Shown here: positions 6,606 to 6,971 of the stretch, one piece after another | Numbering within the stretch: the stretch's first letter is position 1 | Layout: each line of letters begins with the position of its first letter | Assembly (NCBI GenBank): GCA_001805125.1 | Contig: MHEF01000146.1 | Location: forward strand, 1-6,971 | Source of the DNA: Nitrospirae bacterium RBG_13_39_12 | GTDB lineage: Bacteria > Nitrospirota > Thermodesulfovibrionia > Thermodesulfovibrionales > SM23-35 | Direction: 5' to 3' | Length of the DNA: 6,971 bases | Notes under the pieces: generated by a model | Told to the model about the DNA's origin: nothing | Seen by the model: the letters and a program-made list of their open reading frames with translations, nothing else | Database searches by the model: none | Position numbers and translations under genes: made by a program

Positions 6606-6613
6606 AGAGAGGA
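6606..6613 (+). promoter_or_regulatory. Ribosome binding site of the methyltransferase gene
   Basis: AGAGAGGA ends five bases before the ATG at 6619. It is the reason for choosing this start over GTG and TTG codons further upstream in the same open frame. Confidence 0.55.
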
Positions 6614-6618
6614 TTAAT

Positions 6619-6971
6619 ATGTCATGTGACAAATGGATAGCAGAAGCAGTGAAAGGAAAAACCTTTGCTGATGTGGGAGGGCTTTGGGGGACTGTAAACG
6701 AAAAAGTAACAGTTGCAGCAAAGGCGGGAGCTACAAAAACGGCTATGATCGATATGCAACCCATGAACAATGATTTCTGGAAGAAATTTTATGATAGATG
6801 TGATGCTGAGAATGTCAGATGTGACAGAAATATAGAAGCAAATATTGATGACCCTGATTTTCCGAAAATAGTTGGAAATTATGATGTTGTTCACTGCTCA
6901 GGTGTGATTTATCACTGCCCGAATCCTTTGTATACAGTATCTCAACTTGCAAAAATAACTAACGATATTCT
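6619..6971 (+). CDS. Class I SAM-dependent methyltransferase, partial (N-terminal 117 residues)
   Basis: The visible part holds the SAM-binding half of a Rossmann-fold methyltransferase. Motif I is FADVGGLWG (16-24), an acidic residue closes the second strand in AMIDMQP (D45), and the motif IV/post-IV region is YDVVHCSGVIYHCPNP (88-103). The YHCPNP part resembles methyltransferases often found among glycosyltransferase genes, so the substrate is probably a sugar of the same glycan; this is inference from context. The gene is cut by the right edge. It is separated from the upstream stop by 88 bases with no convincing terminator, so it may belong to the same operon. The reading frame is open back to 6502, and a GTG at 6541 would add 26 residues, but only the ATG at 6619 has a ribosome binding site. 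Confidence 0.85.
   Translation, partial: MSCDKWIAEAVKGKTFADVGGLWGTVNEKVTVAAKAGATKTAMIDMQPMNNDFWKKFYDRCDAENVRCDRNIEANIDDPDFPKIVGNYDVVHCSGVIYHCPNPLYTVSQLAKITNDI

Noticed and set aside
6539..6608. Internal promoter before the methyltransferase gene
   Set aside because: The best pairs, such as TTGAAA at 6580-6585 with TAAAGA at 6603-6608, match the -10 consensus poorly (three of six).
1..6971. CRISPR arrays, tRNA or rRNA genes, insertion sequences
   Set aside because: No regularly spaced repeats, tRNA-like cloverleaf, rRNA-like sequence, transposase or terminal repeats with target duplications were seen.

Overview
The window looks like part of a polysaccharide (O-antigen, capsule or similar surface glycan) biosynthesis locus from a Gram-negative bacterium of moderate-to-low GC content (about 40% by eye). 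The multi-domain glycosyltransferase layout recalls Nitrospirota, Desulfobacterota or Myxococcota, but nothing here fixes the taxon, and this is an inference from protein style only.

Layout. Positions 1-37 hold what looks like the first codons of a minus-strand gene that runs off the left edge. It has a good ribosome binding site and a TTG start, and the few visible residues resemble the start of GatA. Positions 38-246 are a divergent control region with overlapping back-to-back promoter-like sequences. An imperfect 13/14-base inverted repeat surrounds them and is centred on the two -10 boxes. Positions 247-3090 encode a 947-residue protein with three GT2 glycosyltransferase domains. Positions 3163-4197 encode a 344-residue GT2 enzyme that is a paralogue of the first domain of the preceding protein and ends in a coiled coil. 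Positions 4194-6530 encode a 778-residue GT2-GT4 fusion that overlaps the previous gene by ATGA. From 6619 to the right edge is the start of a class I SAM-dependent methyltransferase.

How the genes may work together. All complete genes point the same way and are closely spaced, so they are probably one transcription unit. They supply six glycosyltransferase domains on three polypeptides plus one methyltransferase, enough to build and decorate a complex repeat unit. No membrane segment, flippase, polymerase, ABC exporter or sugar-nucleotide synthesis gene is visible, so these enzymes probably act in the cytoplasm or at the inner face of the membrane, with partners outside the window.

The most unusual points are the inverted repeat around the divergent promoters, a 42-base perfectly identical segment shared by two paralogous glycosyltransferase genes, heptad (21-base) repeat coiled coils after the paralogous catalytic modules, and a GT2 domain with Ser-Gly-His-Ser where an acidic DXD-type motif is expected.
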